Positions 1 to 12,726 of a DNA stretch of 64,000 nucleotides are shown here, piece after piece; position 1 is the first letter of the stretch; every line of letters starts with the position of its first letter. Source of the stretch: Lunularia cruciata. Its lineage: Eukaryota > Streptophyta > Marchantiopsida > Lunulariales > Lunulariaceae. Under the pieces are notes generated by a model. That model saw nothing but the letters and a program-made list of their open reading frames with translations. It did no database searches and had not been told where the DNA came from. The stretch covers positions 29,179,493 through 29,243,492 of the forward strand of contig OX419759.1 in NCBI GenBank assembly GCA_948567375.1, given 5' to 3'. The position numbers and the translations under genes were made by a program.

Positions 1-380
1 TCCAGCCACATTGTCAAGTCCTGTCATTGACCTGGTTACAATTATCTGAACCTGGCCATAGGACTGCGACTTGTTAGAGAAATTATATCATAACCCATTA
101 AACACAAATTTAATACTAACAGAACTTTCACATTAGCACTGAAGCTTGAAGATTAAGATTGCCTCAACAAAGCCCAACTCAAGAAGCCATTAAAGAGAAG
201 TCTACATTTAGAAGCATTGGTAGCAAGCTGGTCTAGCAAGAAGGACTGCCATCCGGGCAAGAGTATAGATAGGGTCTGATTACAAAAGGCTTGAACCATT
301 GACAAGTCGATCAGTCTGAGCACAAGCAGCCAAGTGCCGGATGCACTCCCGAGACCAACCAATCCCACAACACCAGCTAG

Positions 381-562
381 CTTAGCTTGCACCCCAAGTA
401 GATAGCTTCTAGAAGGAAGCTTCTAGAAGCTTCCACCTAGATTAGCTTGCACGCCAAATAAGCAGCTTCGAGAAGGAAGCTTCTTGAGAAGCTTCCCAAT
501 TAACTTGGCTTGCACTCCAAGAAAGTGGCTCAAGGAAGCTTCTTGAGAAGCTTCTCAAGAGC
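381..562 (+). repeat. Three tandem ~60-bp units rich in GAAGCTTC palindromes
   Basis: Units start near 381, 442 and 504. Each begins with a TTAGCTTGCAC-like or CTTGGCTTGCAC-like motif and ends in one or two GAAGCTTC palindromes. They lie immediately upstream of a TATA box, which fits subrepeats of an LTR enhancer. The copies differ from each other by several substitutions and small indels. Confidence 0.75.
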
Positions 563-575
563 CTTGTATGATCCC

Positions 576-583
576 TATAAATA
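576..583 (+). promoter_or_regulatory. TATA box (TATAAATA) of an LTR-like promoter
   Basis: TATAAATA sits 14 bp after the tandem GAAGCTTC units. Transcription would start near 605-610. The downstream sequence has no long open frame, as expected for an LTR R-U5 and leader. Confidence 0.5.
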
Positions 584-2318
584 CAAGAGCCAAAGCTCAT
601 GCTAGGCATTTGGAGTTTATCCACATTCAAGTGTCCCAATGTGATCTTCCATTCTCATATTTCTCCCCTTGGTCTTGGACTTTTACAAACACTCTTAATT
701 CCTACACTCAATTTCCCCTTGACTCTCACTTTTTTGATATAATCAATTTGTCTTCCACTTGAATCACACTCAAATCAAGTATGTACTCGACCCTTCACTC
801 AACAATCTACCAACAACTATGCATTAATTACAATCAAGCCACACCCACCCTAGCTAAGAGACTTTAGGTGACTATAGTCTACTAAGGATAAGAGACCTTA
901 AGAGAAACATAGGAGAAGAAACACAAACTTCACACTCAATCCTCTGATGCACCAAAGGAGCACCTTGATTGTATTATATAACAATTTTGGACTTCCTCAA
1001 AAGAAGCTCCACCCTTGGATCATATACATGGATTGGTGACATGTCAACAAGCTCTACTCTTAGATTAGTTGCATGCATGGGTGACATGTTAGTTCTGATC
1101 CTATATGGTGGGTCAAACCATCTTTGATCAAAGGGCATATTTAGGGAATCTTCCTATAGGAATCTCCAAACCACATGGATGAGGTACCATTGAAAAGCTC
1201 TTGATGAGACAAGCTTAGAGGGAAGGAAGGCCATCCTTTCATCCATTGAGGGAAATCTACACAATTTCAAGGCCTAATTCATCTATTTAGATGTCCAAAA
1301 TAACTCAAGTTTTCAAGCTATTCTTGGGTCCTACACTATTAGTAGAAGTACTCTCTTGGGGATACCTCTATCTGATCTACTTAGTCCATTATTTATAACA
1401 TCCTTCTTGATGCTACCAATCCAATTTTCACCTCTAGATCATATGTCTAGCTACTAGTATTACATTTTCAAGTTATTTTTGGCTCTTGCTCTTTTAGTAG
1501 AAGTGCTCTTTTTATGTGTGACAACCCAACAAATATCACTTTTGCGGTAAGTAAAGTTGGTTCCTGTAGAGATACTGGTCAGAAATGTCCAAATACAAAG
1601 TCAAATGTCACAAATGTGGTTCTTCTTGATTTCTTCTTTAGACTCTTGGGTAGAAACCACACCCAAAAGAGTAACAAGCACTAACTTGCAGTCTTGTCAC
1701 AAATTAACACTCTTAATCACAAATCCATCAAATCTTTCCACACAATCTTGATTGTGATGATTCAGTCTTTCCTGAAAATGGCTACTTCATTGCAAAGCAC
1801 CTCCACCTTAGAATTGTATTCCACCCCTCCACAGAAGGCACAACTTCCTCAATCAAATTTTTTTCACATCACACTACACTGCAATCATAACTGCAAAATA
1901 CTACCAACACTATAATTCCTCTCAGATCTATCAAGGCATTGCTCCAATTGCACTTCACTTGGATCAAACACATAGAATGAAGATCAAGGCTATGGAATCC
2001 AACATCCAACAAACACATTGACTTGCACTTCAAAATTCTCCTGACACTCACAAACACAACCACAAAGTTGATACTCGGAATTAAGCTCAAGCAACAAGCA
2101 CTACTTCACAGCACTTTGCTTAAACTACTCTCAAAATTATGAGCACTAAACAACAACATAATACAAATGCCTCCTTTAAATAGGTAGACCTTTTTAGCAG
2201 TTATCTAACTTCCTAAACTGCTTCCTAACTACCTCTGACAACCTATAGATCCAAAACTACAATGCACTTCTTCATATTTGCCCTTCAAAATCTTGAATTT
2301 GTTTCTTAATCCAATCCA

Positions 2319-3440
2319 ATGTCTACCTCTACTTTGGCTTCCAAACCCGAGAAAAACCCCTTCATCTCCTATACTTTGGGTCTATCTAATTCTACTAAGT
2401 CTTTTGCTATTCCTCCTACCTCTTCACTACAAACTACAATTGCACTAGTCAGTAACTTATCTAACTTGTTTTCTCCCGACCCACTCTTCTCTAAAGTGTC
2501 AAGTCTCAAATCCAAAGACACATGCACTCCTACTTCTATCACCTTTAACTTCATCTCTAACCTCATGGATCTACAAAGTCTCTCCAATTTTGAATGTACT
2601 AAGTCCAACCTAAGACACACATTATCTTCTGCTTCTAACATCTTCCTATCTACTTGAGCTCTTAAGAAAATCAACAACTAGTTCAATTCAATGTACTTTG
2701 CCTTCTTCTTCCTTGTTTCCTACACTAACAACTTTAATTTTTGCAGTCTTGATTCCTCCAATTGGACTTCATACATCATCCCTAATATTACTTTCATTCT
2801 TATAATGATGTCTTTGCTTGCATCTTGTCTTGGCATCTGCAACTGCTAACAATTCTTCATGATACATCTTCACCTCATCTTCCAACTTGGCCTTCAACAC
2901 TTCTTTCTTCTTCACACTTTGCCTAAGTTGTTCTTCCATTACTATAACCAACCCTTGCAACCATTCTTCTTCTCTATCACGCGTGGCCAACTCTTGTTGC
3001 CAAGCTTGATCTTTCTTTGCTGCACTGGCCTTCAAAATTTCCAACTCTTGACCCATAACAGCAGCCATTGCCTTCAACTGTATCACTTCTATGAGTGTAT
3101 CATGCACTTTTGAATGTAAGGCTTCAGACTTCACTAATTGCTCCTTCCAATCTTCTTCTTGCTTTCCATGGCTTTGCCTCTCTTGCAAAGTCCTTCGTTA
3201 GACTCTCAATCTCCTTTCTCCTTAGTTCTACATCATTATGAAGCTCAACTAACTCACGATCTCCTCGTCTCCACTCCCTTTTCAAGTCCAAATTTTGATC
3301 ACTCATATATGATACTATTTCCAATTTGTCCTTCACTCCTGAATGATCTTGCTTCAATTCATCTTGCTTTTTTTGTAATTGTACTAGCAAAGGACAAACC
3401 ACCGGTGACAAGTACTCTACTCCATCCAAGACTTCGGATT
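2319..3440 (-). pseudogene. Remnant of the LTR-encoded coiled-coil protein (copy 1)
   Basis: Minus-strand segments at about 3429-3124, 3188-2769 and 2677-2369 encode charged, heptad-like sequence rich in E, K, L and Q (for example LRRKEIESLTKDFAREAK). This matches in composition and order the coiled-coil half of the LTR ORF at 46774-48250. Frameshifts and stops separate the pieces. The function is unknown; a structural or assembly role is only a guess from the coiled coil. Confidence 0.55.
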
Positions 3441-4245
3441 TCTCAACTTGCTTTGGCTCTTCACTTCTATCCGCTTCTACTAGAGCTTTACTCTGTAGTC
3501 ATAATGGTCTAACTCTTAGAGGTTCTTCATCTAAACTAGCCCCTTCTTCTTCTACCAACCTCACATTTCTTACTTCTGCTATTGAAGTAGCAACACTTCT
3601 TCCTCCTCTTCTGCTCTGCTGAGTTTTTACCATTGGCTCGGCCTCCAAAGTTTCTTCTATTTCAGCTAGATGGGACTCTTGTTCTTCTTTCTTAGCATTG
3701 TCTCCACCTCATTGCTGAACTTCTACCTCACCTTTGCTTCCACTCCTCAACTCTTCACTTTGTAACATCAACTCTGGTTCTTCTTCTTCTTCCTAGTCTT
3801 CTTCTTCATACTCGGCTTTGCCTTCCAACTCTTCTGCTCCCAATGACTCATCAAGCACTACAACTTCTTGTCTTAGGTTTACTTTTCACACCTTCTTTGG
3901 CTTGACAGGCAACAAACTCTCCTCCAAGCAACTTTGCTTCCTTGTTTTTGGAATGGCTACTACTACTCATAGATATTGCCCTATGAGTGCATACTGCTTA
4001 TCGCTACTTTGGATTTGTCAAATATATTGCTATTCCTTGCTATCAATAGTCTTTTGTAAGTTGAGATGGAAATGCAACACCATCTTTCTTTGCTTAGACT
4101 CCTTCATCAAGTTCAATCCAAAGTAGAAATGGGCAGCAAATGGTACCAAATAGTGAGGTGCATCTTGCTTTCTCCAACACCACACCATCTATTGCCTTCT
4201 TTGTTGAAAACACTTTGCCCAGTTTACTGGCGCACCTACAAACAT

Positions 4246-4845
4246 CTAGTAGAAGAAGACCGTCTGATGCTTCATCACATAAGTCATGCGATTGGGCTTG
4301 AAAAGTGCCATCATTGCTCCAATGATGCTTTTCATGATTGGGTCTTGATAGATATCCACTTTATACCCATTCTTTGTGCGTGGCAATGTAAAGGAATTTT
4401 GGATCTCATCCGTCTCCTCCGTAGACTCTCCTTTTCCAAGAAATATGGCCACAATTTCCTCACCGGCCTCTCTCCCCAATACCAGTCTCTAATCTGCCTA
4501 TGTCCATCAAGCCGGATTGCCTCTCTTTCCTTCACCCTCAGGTCCCTCCTCACAATCACTCAAGGCTACTTCAGCCATGAACCTTGGAAAGCTCAAATTC
4601 CAATTCCATGCTAGAAAAGTGATCCAAAGTCTACTTAGGATTTCAATTTGAGCTATCATATCTAATCTTCCAATCACTGGATTTCTTACTTTGAGCGACA
4701 GACTCTTCTTCTCACACTTCTTTGGCATTCTATGATCTCTAGTGCGTGGTAATTGAAAAATTATTCTACCGTCCCTTGGTCTTGAAATCCTCACTCCTTC
4801 AGCCTTGCTAAACATCAAACACTCAACCGGCTTCTCTATAGGCAC
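4246..4845 (-). pseudogene. Remnant of the N-terminal domain of the LTR-encoded protein (copy 1)
   Basis: Minus-strand pieces include LSRLWITFLAWNWNLSFPRF and RMTYVMKHQTVFF, nearly identical to segments of the ORF at 48257-49348. They lie in different frames and are split by stops, so this copy is dead. It lies 5' of the coiled-coil remnant on the minus strand, the same order as in the better-preserved LTR. Confidence 0.65.
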
Positions 4846-5260
4846 TCCTTTGGATCAACTACTTAGTGGCGTAAGAGACTTGCAAGACATTTCACAATCT
4901 CCTTGACAAAGTCTCAATTTTATAGTTCCTCGTTGATCAGCCATTCCTCCGTTGCTCATCACTCAACCGCACCTTTTCTACATGACTTCCTCCTAGTGTT
5001 ATACAAGTTTAGTGATGTGCACCTTGCCCGCCGTTTCTTTGCCTATACTTTCTTGATTTACCCCTATGAAGAGAAGTTATTATGCCATCTTTGCATGAGG
5101 TTAATCAACCTAAGATGAAGTCCCCTTACTGAGTTCTAACTTGAGTACTTTGTTTTGGACTCAGAGTTAAGTTACTTTGGGTTTCAACCCGAAGTCACCC
5201 TTCTTTGCATTCCAATGCCGTTTGGGTTCAATATGACTTTGTCTATTCAATATGGTTTTT

Positions 5261-5745
5261 TCTAGTTTCTATGAAGTTTTGAAGAAGAAGTTAATAATTT
5301 GTAATTAAGACTTTAGCAACATATTGATAAGTAGGTTATGTAGATCTAGATATCTAAGAAGATAAAAAGATATCTAAGAAAGAAGAGCTAGCATTTAAGG
5401 GATGAGCTATCAAGAGGCAACCACATTCAATATAATGATTAGTGTAGGAAAAGAAAATTCTTTTAGGTTTAGGATCTAGTATTTAAAGGGTAATATTTCC
5501 TTGGTGAGGGTAATCTTGAATTCTAGCATATGCAACTAGAAGATTCTCCAAGAAGTAGTGATTTGTAGACTACAAACACCATACAATTTGGGGGAAGGAC
5601 TGACCAATGCAATACAAGTGTGGATATCCTCCTCTCCATAAGATTGTATTGTGACTCTTGAGCCTAAAGGCCAATGTGGCATGAGGCTAATAAAAACTTG
5701 TGCACTTCTATCCTAGCTTGGTGTAAAAGGGCAAATGGTGAATTT
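5261..5745. other. Unassigned spacer between two family-G solo LTRs
   Basis: No coding potential seen. Part may be the decayed end of the solo LTR to the left. The last bases before the next LTR, AATTT (5741-5745), are its target duplication. Confidence 0.4.
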
Positions 5746-6736
5746 TGTGACAACTTGGCAAATATCACTTTTACAATAATCAGGTAAGTAAAGTTTGTTC
5801 CTGCAAAGATATGAGTCAAAAATATCCAAATATAAAGCAAAATAACTAACTCAATCTTCTTGAGTTCTTCTTTAATCTCTCAGGTAGAAACCCATCCTAA
5901 AGAGAGTAATAAGCACCAGATTGCAATCTTGTCATAAATTAACACTCCTTAATCACAACTCATTCAATTTTGTCCAAACAAATCTTGATTGTGATGATTC
6001 AGATTCTTCTAGAGACGGCCACTTCATTGCAAAATGACTTTGCCTTAGAATTATGCTCCACCTTTCTATTGAAGGCACAACTTCCTTGATCAAAATTGCT
6101 TCACATCAAACTCACATTGCACTCACAAATGCAAATACTATGAACACTACAATTCCTCTCAGATCTGTCAAGGCATTGCTCTGATTGCACTTCAATCAAG
6201 ATCAAACACACAAAATGAAGATCAAGATTGTGGAATCCAACATCCAACAAGCACACTGACTTGCACTTCAAATTTCTCCAAACACTCACAAACACAAACG
6301 CAAACTTGATACTTGGAATTAAGCTCAAGCGACAAGCATTGATAAATAACACTTTGCTTTATCTATCTTCAAAAATTATGAATACTGAACAACATAACAC
6401 TACAAATACCACTTTTAAATAGTAAAGCAATCAATAATTACTAACAAAAATACCATTCTACAACAACTCTACAAACCTATAGATCCAAAATGACAATGCA
6501 CCTCTTCATATCTACTCCTTCAGATTCCGTGCTCAGCATTGCTCTCAGTCTCCCAACAACTTCTCCTATTGACTCTGATGCATACCCTCAAGATCCCTCT
6601 GCCTTCAACACTTCTCTGTACATCTTTAACTCATCTTTGTACTTGGCTGCAAGCATTATCTTTTCCTTTGGATATTGAGCACTTTGCATCTCAACACTTC
6701 TCACCAAACTTCTCAATCTTTCCTCCTCTTGGTATC

Positions 6737-8646
6737 TATGACAACCCGATAAATATCACTTTTGCGGTAATTGAGTAAGTAAAGCTAGTTCCCGCAGAGA
6801 TACGAGTCAGAATTGGTCAAATACAAAGCAAAGTAACAATTTCAGTTCTTCTTGGTTGTGTCTTTAATCTCTCAAGTAGAAACCACACCCAGAAGAGAGT
6901 AACAAGCACTGATTTGCAATCTTGTCACAAATTAACACTCTTTAATCACAACACCAACAAATCTTTCCAAACAATCTTGATTGTGATGATTCATGCTCTC
7001 CCAAAAATGGCACTTCACTGCAAAACAACTTTGCCTCAGAATTGTGTTCCACCCTTCCACTGAAGGCACAACTTCCTCAATCAAAATTGCTTCACATCAA
7101 CTTTGCACTGCACTCACAAATGCAAAATACTACCAACACTACAATTCCTCTCAGATCTGTCAAGGCATTGCTCCGATTGCACTTCACTCAAGATCAAACA
7201 CACAGAATGAAGATCAAGGCTGTGGAATCCAACATCCAACAAGCACACTGACTTGCACTTTGAATTTCTTCAAACACTCACAAACACAAACACAAAGTTG
7301 ATACTCGGAATCAAGCTCAAGTGACAAGCACTGCTTCACAACACTTTGCTTTATCTATTCTCAGAAATTATGAGCACTAAACAACATGATACTGCGAATG
7401 CCACTCTTAAATAGTGAACAAATTGACAGTTCTAACAACTATACCGTTCTACAACAACTTTTCTAACCTACAAATCCAAAATGACAATGTGCCCCTTCAT
7501 ATCTGCCTCTTCAAATCTCAAAATTGTTACTAATCCGATCCGATGTCTACTTCATCCTTGGCTTTCAAACACAAACCCAAAGTAAATTTACTTCCTACTA
7601 TTTTTTCCTTGGGTTTCGTATCTTCTACTTCTTCTACCATATCCAACAATTCTCTTTCCTGATTTGAAATTGCACTAGTGGGTAATCTATCTAACTCTTC
7701 ATCTCTCAAACCACTCTTCTCCAATGTCTCCATTGGTAATTCCAAAGACATTTGCACTCATATGTTATCTACTTTGGGTTTAACTACTATCAATTCCTTT
7801 ACTAATTCTATTGTGTTATCGTCAAGAATTGTAATTGAAAGCATGAATACACTATCTACACCTTCAATTTGTAACCCACTTTCCCTTAATCACTCATGTT
7901 ACTTACCCGAAGACAATTACTGTCTGATCTTGCACTTTGGGTTTATTCACTATTGCTATTTCTCCTTCAATTTATGTTCAATCTTCAATCAAAACTGAAA
8001 TTGAAGTCATGGGTATCCTAACTATCTTCTTTCCCTACTCTAACTTCCTCTAATGCTTCCCTCAAGATTCCTGAAATCACCTTCACTGCACTCCAAGGTC
8101 CAACTTCCTCAAATTTAGTCGGTCATCTTAGTCTTGAGTCAAAGTCTTTAGACCCGAAGTCATGTAAACCCAAAGTCCGAAGTACGAAGTCCAAAGTCAC
8201 ATTGACCCAAAGATAGTAACCCGAAGTACATCTACTCCAAAAACTTCAAATGCTTATAACTTCTTCTACAGACCTTCAAAATTTGCGATTTGGTGGCAAT
8301 AGAAAGCCTTGAACGAGACACTTCCAACGAGATATAACACGCTTGATTTGGACTTGTTTGCATTGAGATATGGCCCTCGCAAGAATCCTGACTTGTAACT
8401 TCTATTTCTCCTTCGGGTTTGCCCTCCTTCAACGTCTGATCCGACTTTTTCCCTCCTAAGACACGAAGTAATTTTCTTTGGTTTTGATCCAGCCCAGGAC
8501 CTTCTTCCTCTTACACAAAGTACACTCCCTCGGGTCTGATCAAAACACAAGTTTGCACTCATTTCTTCTCCATTTGGTTTCAATTTGGTTTCAACAAGGC
8601 ACTTTTTCTTCAAAACTCGTCCAAAATGAAAAATGTGGGCACCATA
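6737..8646 (-). mobile_element. Solo LTR of family G (copy 3), nested
   Basis: It starts TATGACAACCCG and ends GTGGGCACCATA, both one transition away from the family termini. GTATC flanks it on both sides (6732-6736 and 8647-8651), a perfect 5-bp target duplication. At 1.9 kb it is about half the full LTR and seems to lack much of the ORF region. It inserted into copy 2. Confidence 0.88.
7530..7757 (-). pseudogene. C-terminal end of the LTR-encoded coiled-coil protein (copy 3)
   Basis: About 75 codons remain open on the minus strand. They include MSLELPMETLEKSG and DEELDRLPTSAIS, close to the tail of the same protein at 46774-47067 and 56725-57156. They end in a VDIGSD-type terminus just inside the LTR end, as in the other copies. 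The rest of the ORF is lost or scrambled. Confidence 0.6.
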
Positions 8647-9547
8647 GTATCGGATTGATAACTCCCTCTACAATGCTTGATCCTTCCCTGCTGCACTCTT
8701 CTTCAAGCTCTCTAGCTCCTGCTCCACCACTGCCGTCATTTCCTTCACATGTATGCTTTCAATACAACTTTGCTGACTTCACCTTTCATCTTCTCAATCA
8801 ACACTTTTTGCTCTTTCAACTCTTTGGCTTGACTGTGCATCTCTCTTCCATGCTGCTTGAAATTATCTTGCAATTTCTCTACAGTCTTCTTCCTTAAGAC
8901 TACCTCCATTCAAATTTCTTCAACTTCTTCTTCCCTTCGGGTTACAATCTCCGTCAATTCCCTTTCGTCAAGCAGATACTTCATCATCTACAACTCATTC
9001 TTCACCTCCAGCTGATCTTTTTGTATCACCTTCTTCTACTTATTCAATAGTGCCAACAACAAACTCACAATCTATAACAAGTACTCTACCCCATCAAAGT
9101 CTTCTTTGTCTTTTTCTCTATCTTTGTACTTTTCCTCGGTTGATGCTTCTTCTGCCAGAGCCTTTCCCCAAAGTCTTGATCTTTATACCTTCAATGCCCT
9201 TCCTTCCAAGCTTACTTCTTCCTTATACATTGAGCTTGGACCTACAGGTTTAGTTGGTAATGACCTCTTGGATCTAACCCCCTTCTGGTCTTCTTTCTAT
9301 GGTTCTTTGTCCATTTCCTCCATGGGCAACTCTAAGCAAGGGCCATCTCCTCCTTCCGTACAATCAATGCATGGAATGCCTCATTGTATTATGTCTCAAT
9401 TGACTGCTGGACTTCATCTTCACCTTCACTCTCACTCCCAGATTCCTTGCTCTATAATGTGAGTTTAGCCTCTTTGGAGTCTCCTCTCTTGGACTATGTC
9501 TCTCCTTTTGACTCGGTCTCTAGAGTCTCATCCTTCACCGCCTTCTT

Positions 9548-10897
9548 TGTCACACCATTTGTAGTTCCGCAACTAGTTGCTCGGACACTAGAGTTCCAGT
9601 GATAGTAGTTAGAGTTATTCTAGTAGTTTCTCAAGGACTACTTTCCGACAGTCTGATTTGGTGTTCGGGGTACTGACTTCACGATGGGGCCCACCGTCAC
9701 TTTGCACCGTTTGCACCGTCAAGTGTGCCGTCAACGGGACCGTTAGGGTTTCAGTGCTAGCTCGAGTTTAGGGGGTATAGTTTTGAAGTGAGCTCCAGAG
9801 AGCTCACTTCTCTGATGTTGAGCCTTCGAGTTCCTAGCTATGGTGGACAAAGGCCGGTGAGCGTCACCTGGATTCTCTATGCTTGAGTGGGTGTGGCTTG
9901 ACTGTAATCAGTGCCCAATTGTTGGCAGTTTATAGAGTGACAGATCAAGTACTGATCTAAGTTGAGTTGAGCTGAGAGTGGTAAGCAATCTGATTACATC
10001 AGAGAAGTGAAGTCAGGGGGAAATCGGGTGCAGGAACGTTGAGTGTTGGTGGTATCTCCAAGCTTGGTGGATCATGGTAGCTCGTTTCAAGTTCTGTGTT
10101 TCCCTAGTGTGCAGAAGCTCGTTCAAGTGATTTAGATTTGGCAGTTAGGCGGACGGTGTGCAGAAACGCTGGCCAAATTTTGAGCAAAGAAGGAGCAATT
10201 TTTGAGCAGTGTTGTGATTTTGAGCTCAGGAGGTGAAGGGAGGACCAATTTGCTGTGAGTTGGGCTCAGAAAGTGAAATTGAAGGTGGAGTTGGGAAGCT
10301 CTTCTCATGAAATTGTGATTTGGAAAAACCCGTTTTGTCAATTTGGCTCGAGTGGAAAGTTAGCGGGGATTTGGCAGACAGCCATCTTTAGGGTTTACGT
10401 CAGATTTACGTCAGATTTTGGGTCAGATTTGGAGGAGTTTTCGCTGTTTGGCCAGATTTGGAGGAGTTTCGCTAGTTTGGAGGACTTTCGCAGATTTGGA
10501 AAAGTTTTGCCAATTTTGGAGGACGTTTCGAAGTGGCAACAAGAAAGGCCTCATTTGGGCATTTAGAGGCTTTGAGGCATAGGGCTGTGGGCTATGAAGG
10601 CCTAGAAGGGCCAGCTTGCTAGCGTGAGGCTAGCTAGTTTAGAGTAGATCTTGGTCATTGGTTGGCAAAATCTGCCTTTCTTGCTAGATTGTGCACAATA
10701 GGGTTTGACCCCTAGATCTCTTGTTCATAGACTGGTGCCCTAGCCAACTGGTCCACCCTCACTTGTTGTCCTAGTGACTGCGCCACTGTTATTTATACAC
10801 ATGTAGCTTTAGCTAGGAGAGGCAGTTTGATCCCATTCTTGGTGATCCTGGTAGCTTAGGACTTAGATACAAACACTCTCTTATGTCAAATGCCAAA
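9548..10897 (+). repeat. 5' LTR and/or leader of the methyltransferase retrotransposon
   Basis: The first ~448 bp (9548-9995) match the 3' LTR body at 18885-19334 and the copies at 32448 and 38992. The next ~900 bp match only the copy at 38992-40446. A primer-site-like TGGTGGCAGAG at 10898 would put the LTR end near 10897. The 105-bp block that ends the 3' LTR is missing here, so the exact LTR extent is unresolved. Confidence 0.7.
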
Positions 10898-10909
10898 TGG
10901 TGGCAGAGT
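10898..10909 (+). promoter_or_regulatory. Candidate primer binding site (initiator tRNA-Met-like)
   Basis: TGGTGGCAGAGT resembles TGGTATCAGAGC, the common plant retrotransposon site complementary to the 3' end of initiator tRNA-Met, with three mismatches. The same motif is conserved at 39904 in a second copy, which argues for function rather than chance. Confidence 0.5.
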
Positions 10910-11211
10910 CAGTCCCGTGTTGTGTTATGAGATGGAGGGTTGTCGTTTAGATTTCTTGTGCTTGGATCCTCTCCATTCTCTGCTTCCTGTTTGTGCACCA
11001 TGTTTGTGTGAGGTGCCCTAACTATTGAGCGTTGGTGCTTTGGTGTGCTCTTGGTGGTGAGGCTGGAGTGATGACCAGTCCGACTACCTTTGTTTCTCTC
11101 CGGTGAGGCAGGAAGTGATGACCTGCAGACCGTGAGAGTGCGTGTTATGATGGCAGGTTACATGTTGCCCTTCTCCTAGTGTAGTTACCTCGGTTAGAGT
11201 TACATTAGTGG

Positions 11212-12303
11212 GTGGTGTCTAGTTGGTGTGGCATGTGGTGGTGTTGGCACTTGGTGGGGCACTTGCGGTTGCAATTGGTGGTTCAGGTTTGCTGGTGTGG
11301 TTACTTTGTCACGACGGAGTTCTTTGGAGATTCCGGAGGAGTTAGCCCTGCAGTACACAGTGGGTTTACTCAGAGTGGTGCTCGGTATCAGCCTGTATCT
11401 CCGGTCCCAGTGAGGGAGGAGATTGACTCTGAGTTGGAGTTCGACACAGGAGCTGATTCAGTTGAGAGTGCACTTGGTGTGTCCGCACCGTTGTTGTGGG
11501 ACATGGACGAGATTTATGGGGCCTCCAAAGGCCCTAGGCGTTACTCTGGTACAGTGGGTACCATTGAGTTGGATGACTTCATCCAAGAGTTCGATAGTTG
11601 GTGTGATCTGCAGCAGATGCAAAACCCGACTTTGTTTACACCCTTCATGGCATGGAAGGGGTTGTTTCAGCATCTGGAGGGTCCGCCGATGGATGATTAC
11701 CATGAGTTCAGGAGAGCTCATTTGGAGGAGATAAAGTTATGGAGACAGTATTGGTCTCCACACTATGTTTCCATCACTTCAGGCTTGGTGGCCAGGTGTA
11801 GATCAACAGTACCCACGAGTTCTAGCTCAAGTAGTGTTGGTGGAGCTAGTAGAGGTGCACTAGCTGGAGATAGTGCTACTACGAGTGGAGGTACCGCTGC
11901 AGGAGGTGGTGTGGTACCGGGGTTTAACCCCATGGTGGAGTTCTTCCTGTGTTTGAGGTAGAACTACCAGGGAGTACGGACTGACAAGCTAAGGAGCTTG
12001 CAGGAGTTCCAACGGAAGGCTGGAGAGAGCCTACGCAAGGCATATACTCGCATGAGGTGGCTGATCAGGTTCACTCAGGGAGTTACTGAGGCCCAAGCAG
12101 TCCAGTTTTGGTATGGGATACTAGATAGGGAGTTGCGACGTAGAGTTTGTGATGCTATGTTGTTGCAGGCTACTTCGCCTACTTTGGCAGTAGTCTTTGG
12201 TTTGGCTGAGCGTATTGAGCTCAATATGGTGGAGGAGAGAGTGGTGACATCTAGATTTGGTAGAGAGACCTCATCCACGATTGTGACTTCTTCTAGAGTG
12301 TAG
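11212..12303 (+). pseudogene. gag capsid-like region of the methyltransferase element
   Basis: This forms the structural core that packages element RNA. The open frame begins before 11233 (first ATG in frame); the true start is unclear. The segment FIQEFDSWCDLQQMQNP and the downstream block with GESLRKAYTRMRWLIRF and FWYGILDRELRRRV are typical of Ty3/gypsy gag helices. An in-frame TAG at 11959-11961 splits the region, and TAG at 12301-12303 ends this piece; the same frame continues beyond both. A Ser/Gly-rich linker lies at about 11815-11930. Confidence 0.8.
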
Positions 12304-12726
12304 CAGAGTGCACCACGCCCAGTTGGTTTTTGAGGACAGGGTGGACAGCCCAGATCCTATGGAGCGAGTGGAGGGCCTAGTGGAGTTAGACCCTTACCCT
12401 CATTTTTGGGTCAGCAGTAGCCAGTGAGTGGTGGTGTTGCTTGTTGGACTTGTGGTGGACCTCACCATAGGAGAGAGTGTACTCAAGGCAGCAGACCTGA
12501 AACCTCTGGTGCATCACAGCCAGCATAGAGGCAGTGTGAGCATTGCCACAGATTTGGTCACACTAGTGACCGGTGTTTTGACCTACATCCGGAGTTACGG
12601 AGTGGTAGGGCTGCTATGGTAGGTAGTAGAGGAGCTCCAGTTCATGGAGGATGAGGTGGTAGAGGTGGTGGTAGAGGATCTACACCTAGTAAGGGTGCAG
12701 TACCTGCCCTTACTTCTGACACAGCT
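12304..12726 (+). pseudogene. gag nucleocapsid: two CCHC zinc knuckles
   Basis: In frame with gag, the first knuckle CWTCGGPHHRREC lies at 12442-12480 and the second, CEHCHRFGHTSDRC, at 12535-12576. Such knuckles bind element RNA. In-frame stops lie at 12331 (TGA), 12418 (TAG), 12526 (TAG) and 12652 (TGA). The region between stops is Gly/Arg-rich. All four stops are one C-to-T step from CGA or CAG. Confidence 0.8.

Larger units (their letters stand above)
1..1516 (+). other. LTR-like region, probable promoter side of an old retroelement
   Basis: No credible gene is visible. The stretch holds ~60-bp tandem units (381-562) followed by a TATA box (576-583), the usual layout of an LTR U3 region. 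The TTAGCTTGCAC-type repeat motif recurs in reverse orientation near 22420-22500, next to a decayed minus-strand gag, so both probably come from one element family. From about 600 to 1516 I see nothing else recognisable. The family-G solo LTR interrupts the region at 1517. LTR ends were not located. Confidence 0.4.
1517..5260 (-). mobile_element. Decayed solo LTR of family G (copy 1)
   Basis: The left end TGTGACAACC matches the LTR terminus found again at 5746, 6737, 45982 and 55933. The body parallels the 3.8-kb LTR at 45982-49762: the terminal segment, then coiled-coil coding remnants (about 2319-3430), then N-terminal ORF remnants (about 4246-4845). The length fits a nearly full LTR. The right end is too decayed to place exactly (about 5200-5300), and no target duplication of the left flank TTATG was found. 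No gag-pol is attached, so it is read as a solo LTR. Confidence 0.7.
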
